DNA of 64,000 nt from Ottelia alismoides (lineage: Eukaryota > Streptophyta > Magnoliopsida > Alismatales > Hydrocharitaceae): NCBI GenBank assembly GCA_037367405.1, contig JAZKJV010008881.1:434001-498000 (forward strand), read 5' to 3'. The notes beneath the pieces are model-generated. The model was not told where the DNA came from and ran no database searches. It saw only the letters and a list, made by a program, of their open reading frames with translations. Positions within the stretch are counted from its first letter, which is position 1, and every line of letters starts with the position of its first letter. Of this stretch, positions 1 through 9,720 are shown one piece after another. The position numbers and the translations under genes were made by a program.

Positions 1-537
1 GTGATAAAGGGGACGAGGAATTATGTAGTGTTTATGTTCCTACGAACCACCTCTATATTGGGGATATCTTTTTGGTTAATTCTGAAGAAATCATACGACC
101 GAGTTTATCCATACGTGAAGGCATAGGTAAACAAGGCTCCTTAGAGATTGATTGACATTATGCATTTGCACATATCGTCATTTTGGCATATAGAATGGAT
201 TATTTTGTCAATGACTTGATCGGGAATTGTTTCATATGGTTTTCAGCCATTCTTTTCTCCATTCCCACGTTAAGTTACTGCCTACAGCCATTTATTAAGG
301 TATTGGGGCACAAGCTATACATATACTCATGCATAAATCTGGTTGCTGGGTTAGGGGCCTGCCCGCTCAGGCCTCTCATGGGCCAATATTGGGCCAGAAA
401 AATTGATGTAGGGGCTGACCTGCACGTTGGCTCCCTTGTTATATTGGAGGGTCATGAACATGAGCTACATAGCTTGGCTCTCCCGACCTGCAAAAGATAA
501 AAATATATGTATAAAAAATAAAGAAGACACGCACTAA
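1..537. other. Anonymous intergenic DNA
   Basis: I see no gene here. The 105-codon frame at 183-500 (+) has no recognisable domain and no supporting signals. The tail of the stretch becomes A/T-rich and leads into the target site of the MITE that follows. Confidence 0.5.
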
Positions 538-546
538 TATAATATA

Positions 547-807
547 GGGATTTTTACAGTTGGTCCCTTCCGAGTTTGTCCAATAGCACTTGTGCCCCTC
601 TCTTTTTTGCAATCAAACTTACGCCCATACATTCCTACAAAATTTACGGTAGTGTCCTTCCATAGTTATACATATGTCCCTATATGACACTTATGGAAGG
701 GCACTAGTGGGAGTTTTGTTAAGAGTATAGGGGCATAAATGTGATTGCAAAAAGGTAGGGACAAGTTTTATTGGAAAAGCTTAGAAGGGCACACATGTAA
801 AACTCCC
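547..807. mobile_element. Foldback Mutator-type MITE, copy 1
   Basis: A 261-bp element whose left half is the imperfect reverse complement of its right half. It starts with gggatttttac and ends with gtaaaactccc. A perfect 9-bp direct repeat, tataatata, flanks it at 538-546 and 808-816. A 9-bp duplication together with long inverted repeats is what is known of Mutator-like elements, so I infer a non-autonomous MULE MITE. It has no coding capacity. Two further copies lie at 1218-1610 and about 10795-11000. Confidence 0.85.
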
Positions 808-816
808 TATAATATA

Positions 817-1209
817 TTTCAACATTTTTATTTGTGTTAAAAAGTGTTGTGTTATATTTAATAATTTACATTTCAAGAAACACAAAGTAGCTACATTAGA
901 TTTATAAAGTTTTAAAATTATGGTAAAAAATATGTATTTATATCTTTCAAATGACAGAATAAGGAATATATTTAAAGTTGGCATGTGGGCCAACTTGACC
1001 CAGTCATGGGCTGACGGTATGGCCTGTGGGCCTGCTCAGGCCGAGCCTTGGACATGGGGAACCTTGGCTCGTTAGACCTGGACAACATTTTGACCAGGTT
1101 TACCATGATGATGCATAAACACATGCAGAAAATGGCACTCAGTTGCTTTCATTCCTTGTTGGAGAAGACTTTAGGGCATTATTCAGATGGATATCAGAGT
1201 TATTCGATT
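817..1209. other. Anonymous intergenic DNA
   Basis: A/T-rich at first, then mixed composition. No gene, repeat or RNA is supported. The short frame at 1048-1323 (+) overlaps the next MITE and looks like chance. Confidence 0.5.
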
Positions 1210-1217
1210 TTGTATTT

Positions 1218-1610
1218 GAGGGTTTTCACTTGTGCCCTTACAATTAGATGTGTGCCTTTATATTCTTACAAAATTCACAGTATTTCCATTCCATCATTAT
1301 ACTTTGCTCATATATTACACTAATAGAAGCTCAATACCATAAAATGGTCTGGTGGTTGTGCAGTGTGTCTACCACCCAAAAGACCTGGGTTCAAATACTC
1401 CTGTGTAGGGGTTGCGTTAGGTAGCAGACAACCATCGTAAAAAAATAGTCGGATCTTTCAACATGGATTTGAGCAAGAATCCATGTAGCCAACCGTACCT
1501 AAAGTGGGAGAAGGCTTCATCATTTTTTACAGGGGCACAAGTATAATTGTAAAAAAGATAGGGGTACAAGTGGTTATTAAAACTCAGAACAACACAAGCG
1601 TAAAATTCCC
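1218..1610. mobile_element. Foldback Mutator-type MITE, copy 2, split by a SINE
   Basis: The left arm (from gagggttttcac) and right arm (ending gtaaaattccc) match the arms of the MITE at 547-807. The 8-bp repeat ttgtattt flanks it at 1210-1217 and 1611-1618. The middle is interrupted by a SINE at about 1344-1530. The SINE therefore arrived after this MITE. Confidence 0.75.
1344..1530 (+). mobile_element. tRNA-derived SINE, copy A
   Basis: The head (atggtctggtggt) resembles the box A part of plant tRNA-Gly, and a box B-like ggttcaaat follows at about 1390. The body is shared with the SINEs at 5475-5656 and 11121-11303. The 3' part (gaatccatgtagcc ... gtgggagaaggctt) matches the 3' end of the LINE at 5405-5450. 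A tRNA-like pol III promoter joined to a LINE tail is the hallmark of LINE-mobilised SINEs. Exact ends are uncertain because I found no clean target duplication. Confidence 0.75.
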
Positions 1611-1762
1611 TTGTATTTTAATTAAATATATTATCTTTATATATGTGCATGTATATGTATTTTAATTACACATATATTTATATAAACCAACTCAACCATG
1701 CCCGGTCTCAAGCCCGTGTAAATTGAGGGTTGCGCGTTAGGTAGCCAACAACCAACACATGA

Positions 1763-1877
1763 GAGATAAATTCCTAAGTAGTGTTCTTTTAAGAACACTA
1801 TTTAGGAATTTGTCTCGAAATCATTCAGATAAATTCCCAAATAATGTCCTTTAAGAAAACTATTTAAGAATTTATCT
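1763..1877. repeat. Two tandem foldback sequences
   Basis: Two adjacent palindromes. The first (1763-1816) pairs gagataaattcctaa with its reverse complement across a short centre; the second (1827-1877) repeats the design with diverged arms. Both are followed by a spacer close to gaa(c)ccattcagat. They sit within SINE-like sequence: 1725-1757 matches the middle of the SINEs, and the match resumes at about 1887-1920. Confidence 0.65.
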
Positions 1878-1994
1878 CGAACCCATTCAGATCTTTTAAA
1901 TATGGATTTAAGCAAACATCTAGTTTTCATTAGGGTGTTCCCTACTTGCAACGCATTGCATCGCCCGAATGCAATGAGAAGCTGGCAAGGACCG

Positions 1995-2156
1995 CTACAT
2001 CGCTGCTCTGATGTAGTTCAAAATTTGCAAGGGTTATTGCATGAGGAAAACATGCGAGTAAATAAGCTAGCTCTGCTGCATCGCCGACCGGATGCAGTCC
2101 AAAATTTGCAAGGGTTCTCGCATGATGGACGCATGCGGGTAAAGAAGTTGGTCCAA
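1995..2156 (+). repeat. 81-bp direct repeat, two copies, in the LINE 5' region
   Basis: The segment beginning ctacatcgctg at 1995 is repeated at 2076 (ctgcatcgccg) with a period of 81 bp. Both copies contain caaaatttgcaagggtt. Since 81 is a multiple of three, the repeat keeps the frame open ahead of the endonuclease. It may be 5' UTR or the N-terminal part of the LINE protein. Confidence 0.7.
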
Positions 2157-2173
2157 AAGAGGTTTCAAAGGAT

Positions 2174-3290
2174 GTTGCGGATATGTAGTTGGAATATTGA
2201 CACTTTGACTGGCAAATCGATGGAGATAGTTGATACGATGGGAAGAAGGAAGATTCGGATATTATGTCTACAAGAGACAAAATGGGTTGGAGAGAAAGCA
2301 AAGGAGATCGAGAAGACTGTCTTTAAACTTTGATATCTAGGTAAAGATAAGGACAAAAATAGTGTTGGAGTGGTTGTTCATAAGGATTTGAAGGATTGTG
2401 TGGTTGAGGTGCACAGATCTGGGGATCGGATTATCTTGCTAAAAGTGGTGCTCGAAGAAGGAATTCTGAATATCATCTCAGTTTATGCACCGCAAATAGG
2501 TTTAGATGATGGGATTAAACAAGCTTTTTGGGAGGATTTGGATAAGATTATGTAAGGAATCACATAAAGAGAGACGATTTGCCTAGATGGAGATCTTAAT
2601 AGACACATGGGAAAGGATGCTTCAGGGTATGCTACTGTTCATGGAGGACATAGCTTCGGGGATAGAAATGAAGAGGGAAAGATCATTCTGGATTTTATAA
2701 GGGCTTATGATCTCAGTGTTGTAAAAGTCGCCCGACTGGCCCGACTAGTAGGTCCGACTAGTCTAGTCAGTGGGGTGGCCGACTGAGTAGCGACCAATTC
2801 CGACTAGGTACACTAATCGATCAATTTTTGCTTGGAGATACCCTATTTTCTTAATGTTTTGGTTTTTTTATAAGCAAACTTATTATAATATGCTTAATGT
2901 TTTAACTAAATTCAATTACTTCTTTTATTTTATTATGGTAGTATAAAAATGTACAACGTCTATGTTAATATATGTATAAAAATGAGTTATATATTTAAAA
3001 TAATCATAAAATTCAAAGCCAATTAAAGTCCGACTAAATCCGATTAGTCGCCCGACTGTCGATTAATCCTTAGTTAGTGACCTACCCGATCGAGTACCGA
3101 CTACCGACTTTTGCAACCTTGATGATATTTTCATTGCAAATACTCTTTTCAAGAAGAGGGAGGAGCATTTAATTACTTATTAGAGGGGCTCGACTAGAAC
3201 ACTGATAGATTATTTTGCGTGAGAAGAAGAGATCGGTTGTATTGCAAAGATTGCAAAGTAATCCTAAGAGAGTCTGACTACCCAACACCG
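2174..3290 (+). pseudogene. LINE endonuclease domain, interrupted
   Basis: This encodes the apurinic/apyrimidinic-like endonuclease that nicks target DNA for target-primed reverse transcription. The frame from about 2174 shows RICSWNIDTLTGKS, then RRKIRILCLQETKW, the conserved N-terminal endonuclease motifs with the catalytic glutamate in QETKW. A later frame (2370-2555) has LNIISVYAPQIG, and about 2587 shows DGDLNRHMG, equivalent to the conserved GDFN/GDLN motif. Stops or frameshifts near 2330 and 2555 break the frame. The MITE at 2719-3116 separates this part from the ANTLFKKREEH segment near 3138. It cannot make a functional enzyme. Confidence 0.85.
2719..3116. mobile_element. hAT-like MITE inside the LINE
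   Basis: A 398-bp insertion with terminal inverted repeats ttgtaaaagtcg / cgacttttgcaa and subterminal runs of cgactag and cccgact motifs on both sides of an A/T-rich core. The flanking octamers tctcagtg (2711-2718) and ccttgatg (3117-3124) agree at four positions and differ only by transitions at the other four, as expected of a decayed 8-bp duplication. Removing the element and one octamer brings the LINE frame back into register. An 8-bp target site fits the hAT superfamily. It has no coding capacity. Confidence 0.7.
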
Positions 3291-5117
3291 CTTATTAGTC
3301 ATGAATGTACAAATAAATGGGCTACTAAAGAAAAGGAGGGTTTCCAAGATCACTAGAACTAGATGGTGGAATATTAAATTGAAGCAATCAAGCTTCAGGG
3401 AGAAGGTTCTGGAAGACTTATCTTGGGATCGTAACAGAAGTGCAAATGAGATGTGGGAGGCGGTAGCATCTTGTATCTGAATGGTAGCCAAAAAGATGCT
3501 AGGCGAGTCAAAGGGAGGAGCTCCAGGCCAAAAGGAGGCTTGGTGGTAGAGTGAAGGAGTGCAAGAGAAGCTAAAAATTAAAAGAGCTTGCTTTAAAGTT
3601 ATGTCTAAGGATAGAACATATGAAACTGTCACAAACTACAAAATAGAGAAGAAGGAAGCAAAGAGGGTGGTAAGCGAAGCTAAGTCAAAAGCTTATGAAG
3701 TTTTGTACAAAAATCTTGACTCTAAGGAGGGCCAAAAGGATATTTCAGGCTGGCTAAAGCAAGAGAAAGAAAGACCAAAGATCTTTCTCAAGTGAGATGC
3801 ATTAAGGATGAGGAAGGTCATGTGCTTGTTGCTCAGAAGAATTTATAGACTAGATGGAAGCAATACTTTCATAAGCTTTTCATTGGGGAAGGAAATAGAG
3901 AAATCACTTCGGAAAATCTAGTTAGTAGTTAAAGTTACTTGAATCGTGCAAGCTATAGACGAATACAAAGGAAGGAAGTAGAGGAGGCTTTGAAGGTTAT
4001 GAGACATGGGAAAGGTGTATGACCTGATGACATTCCCATCGAAGTTTGGAGAGTTTTAGGTGAGCGTGGTTTGACTTGGCTTACAAATTTATTCAATGTT
4101 ATTTGGCGAAGCAAGAAAATACCTGAAAAATGGAGGAGAAGCATTGTGGTGCCTTTTTATAAGAACAAAGGAGACATTCAAAATTGTTCAAATTACAGAG
4201 GTATCAAGCTGATGAGTCACACTATGAAAATTTGGGAATGTGTGATCGAAAGAAGGTTGAGGTAAGTTTGCAAAATAAAAGAAAACCAATTCGGATTCAT
4301 GCCAGGTCGCTCAACTATGGAAGTCATCCACTTGCTGAGGAGAACAATAGAGATTTACATAGCTAAAAGGAAGAACCTCCATATGTTTTTTATTGATTTA
4401 GAGAAGGCTTATGATCATGTCCCACGGGAGATATTGTGGAGAGTTTTGGAGAAGAGACAGGTACCTGTCCTATACATTAACCTCATAAAAGATATGTATG
4501 ATAGGGCTTCATCTTGTGTAAGGATACAGTCTGGGAAGACTGACTATTTTGACATCAACATTGGTCTGCATCAAGGTTGAACTTTGAGTCCATTCCTTTT
4601 TATTTTGATTACGGACGAGTTGACAAGTCACATTCAAGATGAGATACCTTGATGTATGTTATTCGTTGATGATATTGTATTGATTGATGAGACTAGAGAT
4701 ATAGTAAATGAGAAGCTTGAGGTCTGGAGACATATATTGGAGACTAAAGGACTTCATATAAGTAGGGCTAAGACTGGATATATGGAGTGTACTTTTGATG
4801 GAAGCAATGGTGAAGGAATCAGGGTTAAGATTGGTGATGATAACATTAAGAAGAGAGATTCTTTTAAATACTTGAGATCTATTTTGCAACATGATGTGGG
4901 AATTGATGGAGGTGTTACAAACAGAATAAATGCAGGTTGGCTAAAGTGGAGAGGAGCCTCTATTGTTCTCTGTGATAAGAAAATTCCTTTGAAAATCAAA
5001 AGAAAGTTTTACAAAGCAGTTGTGAGGCTTGCTATGCTCTATGGATCTGAATGTTGGCATGCGAACCATAGACATGTGCATAGAATGGTAGTAGCAGAAA
5101 TGAAAATGCTAAGGTAG
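3291..5117 (+). pseudogene. LINE reverse transcriptase, degenerate
   Basis: Reverse transcriptase of the RTE LINE, which would copy element RNA at the nicked target. Successive open pieces show the linker (3559-3795), the GKGVxPDDIPIEVW motif near 4010, WRRSIVVPFYKNKGD near 4130, NYRGIKLMSHTMKIWE near 4190, the FFIDLEKAYDHVPRE motif (RT motif A, aspartates present) near 4390, and LFVDDIVLID near 4658, the YxDD-equivalent active site. The C-terminal part (4656-5117) runs to AVVRLAMLYGSECW. At least five stops (for example near 3848, 4263, 4578 and 4650) and frameshifts inactivate it. Both catalytic aspartate motifs are still readable, so the decay is not ancient. Confidence 0.9.
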
Positions 5118-5474
5118 ATATGTAGACAAACACGTAAAGATCGGATTCGGAATGGTGCCATCAGAAAGAAAGTTGGTGTAGCTCTGATCGAGATAAGATG
5201 TGAGAAAATCGCATAAGGTAGTTTAGCCATTTGCAAAGGAGGCCATCTGATGCACCGGTGAGAAGATGCGAGTTTGGAATGTTGAGCTGGCTAAAAGAGG
5301 GCGAGGAAGGCCCAAGAAGTGTTGCAATGAGTCTATACAAAGAGATCTTAGTTTTTTGGATCTAAGCCCGAGAATGACCCAAGATAGATCTGAATGGAGG
5401 CAAAGAATCCATGTAGCCGACCCTACTTAATGTGGGAAAAGGCTTTGTTGTTATACATTTATATAAACCCACTT

Positions 5475-5656
5475 GAATGGTCTGGAGGCAGTGCAATGTG
5501 TCTACTTCCCAAAAGACCATGGTTCAAATCCCCCCTTGCGGGTGTTGTGTTAGGTGACCGACAACCAGCGTAAAAAATAGTCGGATCTTTCAACATGGAT
5601 TTGAGCAAGAATCCATGTTGCCGACCTTACTGAAAGTGTAAGAAGACTCTGTCATT
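5475..5656 (+). mobile_element. tRNA-derived SINE, copy B
   Basis: Starts gaatggtctggagg (box A-like), has ggttcaaatcccc (box B-like) at about 5521, the shared body (ttgtgttaggtgaccgacaacc, then tagtcggatctttcaacatgg) and a diverged LINE-like tail. It begins only a few bases after the LINE's 3' target duplication. No clean duplication of its own was found. Confidence 0.75.
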
Positions 5657-5857
5657 TTTATACATACATACATACATGTGTGTATTCTTATATTTCTTAG
5701 ACAGTCACGAAACTGCAACATTTATCTATAATCGCAACACTAATCTAACAAACAAGACAATGATATAATAAGAAACACAAAAATAGTACTATGAAACAAC
5801 TACAATAATAAGAAATGCAATCACTAAAAAACAATTATTAAAAAATGCAATGCAAAA

Positions 5858-6121
5858 TGTTAAAATCTAGAAGCGGAAGTGTAATATCAGATAAATAGAA
5901 TAAACAAGAAGGAACACCATGATTATACGTGGAACCCTACTCCCTAAGGAGCGGGTGAAACCACCGGAGGACGTCTAAAAGGGCTGATCTTTTCATTAAC
6001 CTTTCTTGCATGATACAATGGGTGCGGAGCTCCTTATATAGCCCCCATTGAGTCTCCAAGTCGCACAAATAATAAATGTAGGACTAAAACACTAGATGTC
6101 GTAATTGGATCCCGCACTACA
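5858..6121 (-). repeat. 3' LTR of the small Copia-type element
   Basis: 264 bp from tgttaaaatctagaa to cactaca, matching 8047-8330 along its length with scattered differences and small indels. Confidence 0.75.
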
Positions 6122-8034
6122 AGTCAGTTGTTGTCGACGATGTTGTTACTCATGACGTGCTGGTGAGGATGAACTAAAGGGTTGGAGTGTGAACTGAATT
6201 GAGCCTTCTCGTCAGATAACATATGCTCTGTACTGCGTCTGCCAGAGTCACTGAAACTGCAATGAGTCTCCAGACGGAGAACTCTGGCCCGCAACTGCTT
6301 CATCTCTCTGAAGGACCGAACTGGAAAAAGCCGTGGAAACATCCTCGTCGGAGTCCACAGTCGATAACGAATGTAGTGTAAAAGTCTCCTCGTCGGAGAA
6401 CTGGATCTCTTCCATACTGGCTCAGAGAATGGGATCTCTACTCTGGAGTCTCTATGAAATCACATGAAAACCCTAGCCCACAATGACTTAGAGAGTAGGA
6501 TCTCTGCTCTGGAGTCCCTATGGATCAAAAACCCTGAGTCGATCAGATCAAATATAGGGACCTCACAACTGATGATCACATACCCGTGCGCTTCAAACTA
6601 AAGACTCTAAAGCAATATGAATGTGTAGAGTTTGAATCTGAACTGTCAGTAGAGTTTGAAATCTGGTTTTAAAACTGACATCTGAATCTGGTCTGTAGAA
6701 CTCTACACAATACTCCTCTTTTCTCCCATACTGGTCAGAAAACAATGACATCAACCAAGTTTGGAGAAGACATGAAGATGGGAAAAAACGAATAAATCAC
6801 ATAAGCTGATCTTAATTTTATTCGGCTTTTATTGCATTTTTTCAAATCATTTTTTCGGCTATTATCTCCATTTTATAGCCATTTCGTCTTTTTTTCCCGT
6901 GTACGGTTTTTTTTCAAATCACGGCCCAAACATGACCCCTTTTTCCTTGGGCCCCTATTTTTTCTTGGGCCCAATGCTTCTTGGGTTCCCCCCTTATAAT
7001 AGCAGTAGCACCCCCCGCCCTTTTAATATAAAGGGCCATCGGTGGAGCTGAAAAAATGAAAGGGGGGGTCATCGTTAGGGTTCTTACGATGGGAACCCAA
7101 ACTTTCCATCGCTGCCTCCTTTTGGAGCATCGCCTGGAGACTGGTGGATGCGACATGGATGGGGACTGACGAGATCATGGGTGCTGTGCCTCGTGGGAGG
7201 CGACAAGGGCTCGAGCGCGAGACCTCCTTCGAGAGTAGGACATCGCCGCTGAACCTGGGACTGAATCTGGAGCAGGAGCGTCGCCATATGTGGCTGGAGG
7301 TGCCTCTGCCTCCGCCTCTTCTTCGGCGGGCTGTGCAGCAGCACCGCCTGGGTGCTACCCTTAATGCCTTCTGCGAAGGTTGCCATCGCGCGGGGCGGAG
7401 GGTTCTCGAACCCCTTCTTTGATCCTCTTCTTCTTTGTTGCCGGACCTCTTCTTTTTCTTCTTTGCTGCGTGGGGCGTACATGACTACATGTGTGGCTAG
7501 GGCTTCATGTGACCTCACCTTCTTTGTGCAGAGTGGGGGTTGCCATCGCCTAGCGCAGCATGCAACTACCGCGGCTTTGAAATAGGGTTTTAGGAACCCA
7601 ATATTTTCCTCGAACGTGATGGATCTCATGGAAGCTGCAATATCTTTAGAACATGAACCGCACGGAATTAGGGTTTCGTATGAAAATCGGTTTTGAAGAT
7701 CATGTGCGTTCTGAACCAGAAGATCGATGTTGAAGCAGCCGATCAGATCGGTATTGTCGATGATGACAGAGCATTGTATCTCGAACTTGATCATGAACAT
7801 GAATTAATACAGAATAATCTTTGAACACAAATCCACACGTTGGGCAAAAATTAGTGTTTCAATAGAATCCCTAAAACTTTCAAACTGCTCTGGAATCGAT
7901 GGCGTAGTTAGGGCTTCTGACGAAACCCTAGAACTTGGACTTGAACAATCCCGAACATAATAATCTTCAAGAATAAAATGCCAAAATCGAATCTCGAACA
8001 AATGATGAAAAATAACTCCTTGAGAATCGAAACC
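6122..8034 (-). other. Interior of the small Copia-type element
   Basis: No gag, protease, integrase or RT motif is visible in any frame. The minus strand holds open stretches of 65 codons (7804-8001) and 238 codons (7084-7800), the latter rich in Arg, Pro and Ser without a recognised domain. The block at about 7100-7440 is GC-rich, unlike its surroundings, and could be captured host sequence. The left part (6122-6540) repeats the phrase ctcgtcggag. No clear polypurine tract precedes the 3' LTR. Confidence 0.5.
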
Positions 8035-8046
8035 ACTCTGATACCA

Positions 8047-8330
8047 TGTTAAAATCTAGAATGGGGAAGCGTAATATCAGAAAGTAGAATAAACATGAAG
8101 GAACACTGTGATTTTATGTGGAACTCTACTCCTTAAAGAGCGGGATGAAAGCATGGGAGAACGCCTCAAAGGTCTGATGTTTTCATTAACTTTTCTCGTC
8201 TGATACAATGGGTGTGGGGCTCCTTATATAGCCCCCACTGAGTTTCCAAGTCCCACAAATTGTAGATATGGGACTAAACAACTGTATGCGGTAATTGGAC
8301 CATGGAGGGATCCAATTACCCATCACTACA
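8047..8330 (-). repeat. 5' LTR of the small Copia-type element
   Basis: 284-bp copy of the LTR, joined directly to the tRNA-Met primer site at 8035-8046. On the minus strand ggctatataaggag near 8221-8234 is the likely promoter TATA box. Confidence 0.75.
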
Positions 8331-8469
8331 ATGATGCATACTCCACAAAATATTGTGCAATTGTATTCATTGTTTAAATGAAACAAAAAATGCAACATCA
8401 TGATCAAACTAATAGTCCAACACAATCTAAATAAAATATAAAAGCAACACAATATGCAAATAAATCACG

Positions 8470-8617
8470 ATATTCTATTCTTAGTCGGCCAACTAGCCAA
8501 CTAAGCAGGCCAACTATTGATCAAATAGTGATATTCTATCCGGTCACCCCCATGCACTGCATAGTCGGTCGACCAGTCAATCTAGTCGGCCAACTATTGC
8601 AACACTGCTTTAGGGTG
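8470..8617. repeat. Remnant related to the hAT-like MITE
   Basis: Contains repeated cggccaacta motifs and ends with cggccaactattgcaacactg, resembling the terminal and subterminal sequence of the MITE at 2719-3116. Only one convincing end is present, so this is a fragment or a distant family member. Confidence 0.4.
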
Positions 8618-8699
8618 AAATATAAGAAGGAAGCTGCCATCCATCTGTTCAGTAATTGAAAAGGTTCTCGGATGAGGAGAAAATCCTTAACTGGCATCC

Positions 8700-9720
8700 C
8701 CTCTTTCTTTCTTAAGGGAAAATTGAAAAAATTGAGACGTATAATTGGCGATGAGTCAGTAAAATAGTGGAAGAAATGTTCGGATCATGTAGGATTCTTA
8801 TAATCAAACCCTGATACACTTCAGTTGGTAGAAATTCATGGTGGATCAGGAAAGGCCTCAGTGAACATGTGCTGACGTCGCTGCACGGACTCGTTGTTTC
8901 TCTTTTTATATAAAAATCGTAGACATAGGGGTTAGTCCCAGTGTCCAGGCTTGTGGTCATAAACACGGGCCATAGATATTCTTTCCTAACATAATTATTA
9001 TCTGATTTCTTTCAAAAAATATGTGATTGAAACCCGTTTTATTAACCAAGTTTGTAAGATGTTGTGCATTGTGCTTCGAGCTCATTTCATCTGTTTGTGC
9101 TGCATTGTTCTTGAAAAAATTTCTCAACAATACACTAAATCTGAAGCCCATCAGTCTGAATAGAAAATGCTGATATCTTTGGCATATTCCCTTTTCTTTC
9201 CCTCACTAGAAATCATTGTATCTGGCGGGATGACGATGCCGCAAGTGATCGGTCCCCTCGAGAAGATCCACCAACAAAGCATTCGACTCGACAGGATAAC
9301 ATGAGGTCGCATGGGTAAGTAACCATTCAAGTAGACATCTTGTTTGCTGTGTTTGAACCACATGATGCTGTTGCTGGAACTCTGAAGCCCATAACCATAT
9401 ATTGTGTCAGGAGCTCTACAGAGATACCTGTGCAGAATTCGACCGTTCCATCCAACCGCAAACAGATTCTTCGTGTTTTCTGCAAATAGAAAAGGACTTT
9501 GCTGCATTACATTGGTATAGGTTAAACCGTAGGTCATGTACGATCGGGATGGACGCTGGCACATTACGTTGGGATAATCCATGTATTTTTACCGTCGCAA
9601 TTGAAACACTTACCTTGTACGTATATATTAATACAAAGCATAGTTTAACTAAGCATACCTTGGTAGTATTCAGGCATCGAATTGTCGAGTATTTTCTCAT
9701 ATCATGACTGTTTTTCATAA
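8700..9720 (-). pseudogene. Decayed coding stretch, unidentified
   Basis: On the minus strand three frames follow each other: 9582-9151 (143 codons), 9151-8957 (64 codons) and 8966-8712 (84 codons), with a further frame upstream to 9718. The longest has complex, protein-like composition and contains SPFLFAENTKNLFAVGW. That phrase and a later RNFFKNNAAQ vaguely recall the extracellular galacturonan-binding domain and the post-membrane segment of wall-associated receptor kinases, in the right order. No kinase domain is visible and several frameshifts would be needed. I give the resemblance as a weak impression only. Confidence 0.25.

Larger units (their letters stand above)
1689..5456 (+). mobile_element. 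RTE-type LINE, inactivated
   Basis: A non-LTR retrotransposon with an apurinic-type endonuclease followed by a reverse transcriptase, ending in a tail that reads ggctttgttgtt. The 13-bp repeat atttatataaacc at 1676-1688 and 5457-5469 is the likely target-site duplication; it is A/T-rich, so the 5' boundary is moderately certain. The reading frame has many stops and frameshifts and is interrupted by a MITE at 2719-3116. The order endonuclease then RT with no RNase H, plus this 3' tail, fits the plant RTE clade. The tail is shared with three SINEs in the window and with a truncated copy at 39912-40014. Confidence 0.8.
5858..8330 (-). mobile_element. Small non-autonomous Copia-type LTR element
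   Basis: Two direct repeats of about 0.27 kb (5858-6121 and 8047-8330) flank 1.9 kb of non-gag-pol sequence. Next to the right repeat, plus-strand actctgatacca (8035-8046) is the complement of tggtatcagagt, the initiator tRNA-Met primer site typical of Copia elements, so the element reads on the minus strand and the right repeat is the 5' LTR. Both LTRs carry ccttatatagcccc, which on the minus strand is a TATA box. No matching 5-bp duplication is visible (caaaa versus atgat), so one end may be rearranged. Confidence 0.75.

Noticed and set aside
1344..1410. tRNA gene (also at 5475 and 11240-11303)
   Set aside because: Box A- and box B-like motifs are present, but no complete cloverleaf with acceptor stem forms and the sequence continues into SINE body.
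7084..7800. 238-codon minus-strand gene
   Set aside because: It lies wholly inside a non-autonomous LTR element, is Arg/Pro/Ser-rich, overlaps frames on the other strand and has no recognised motif.
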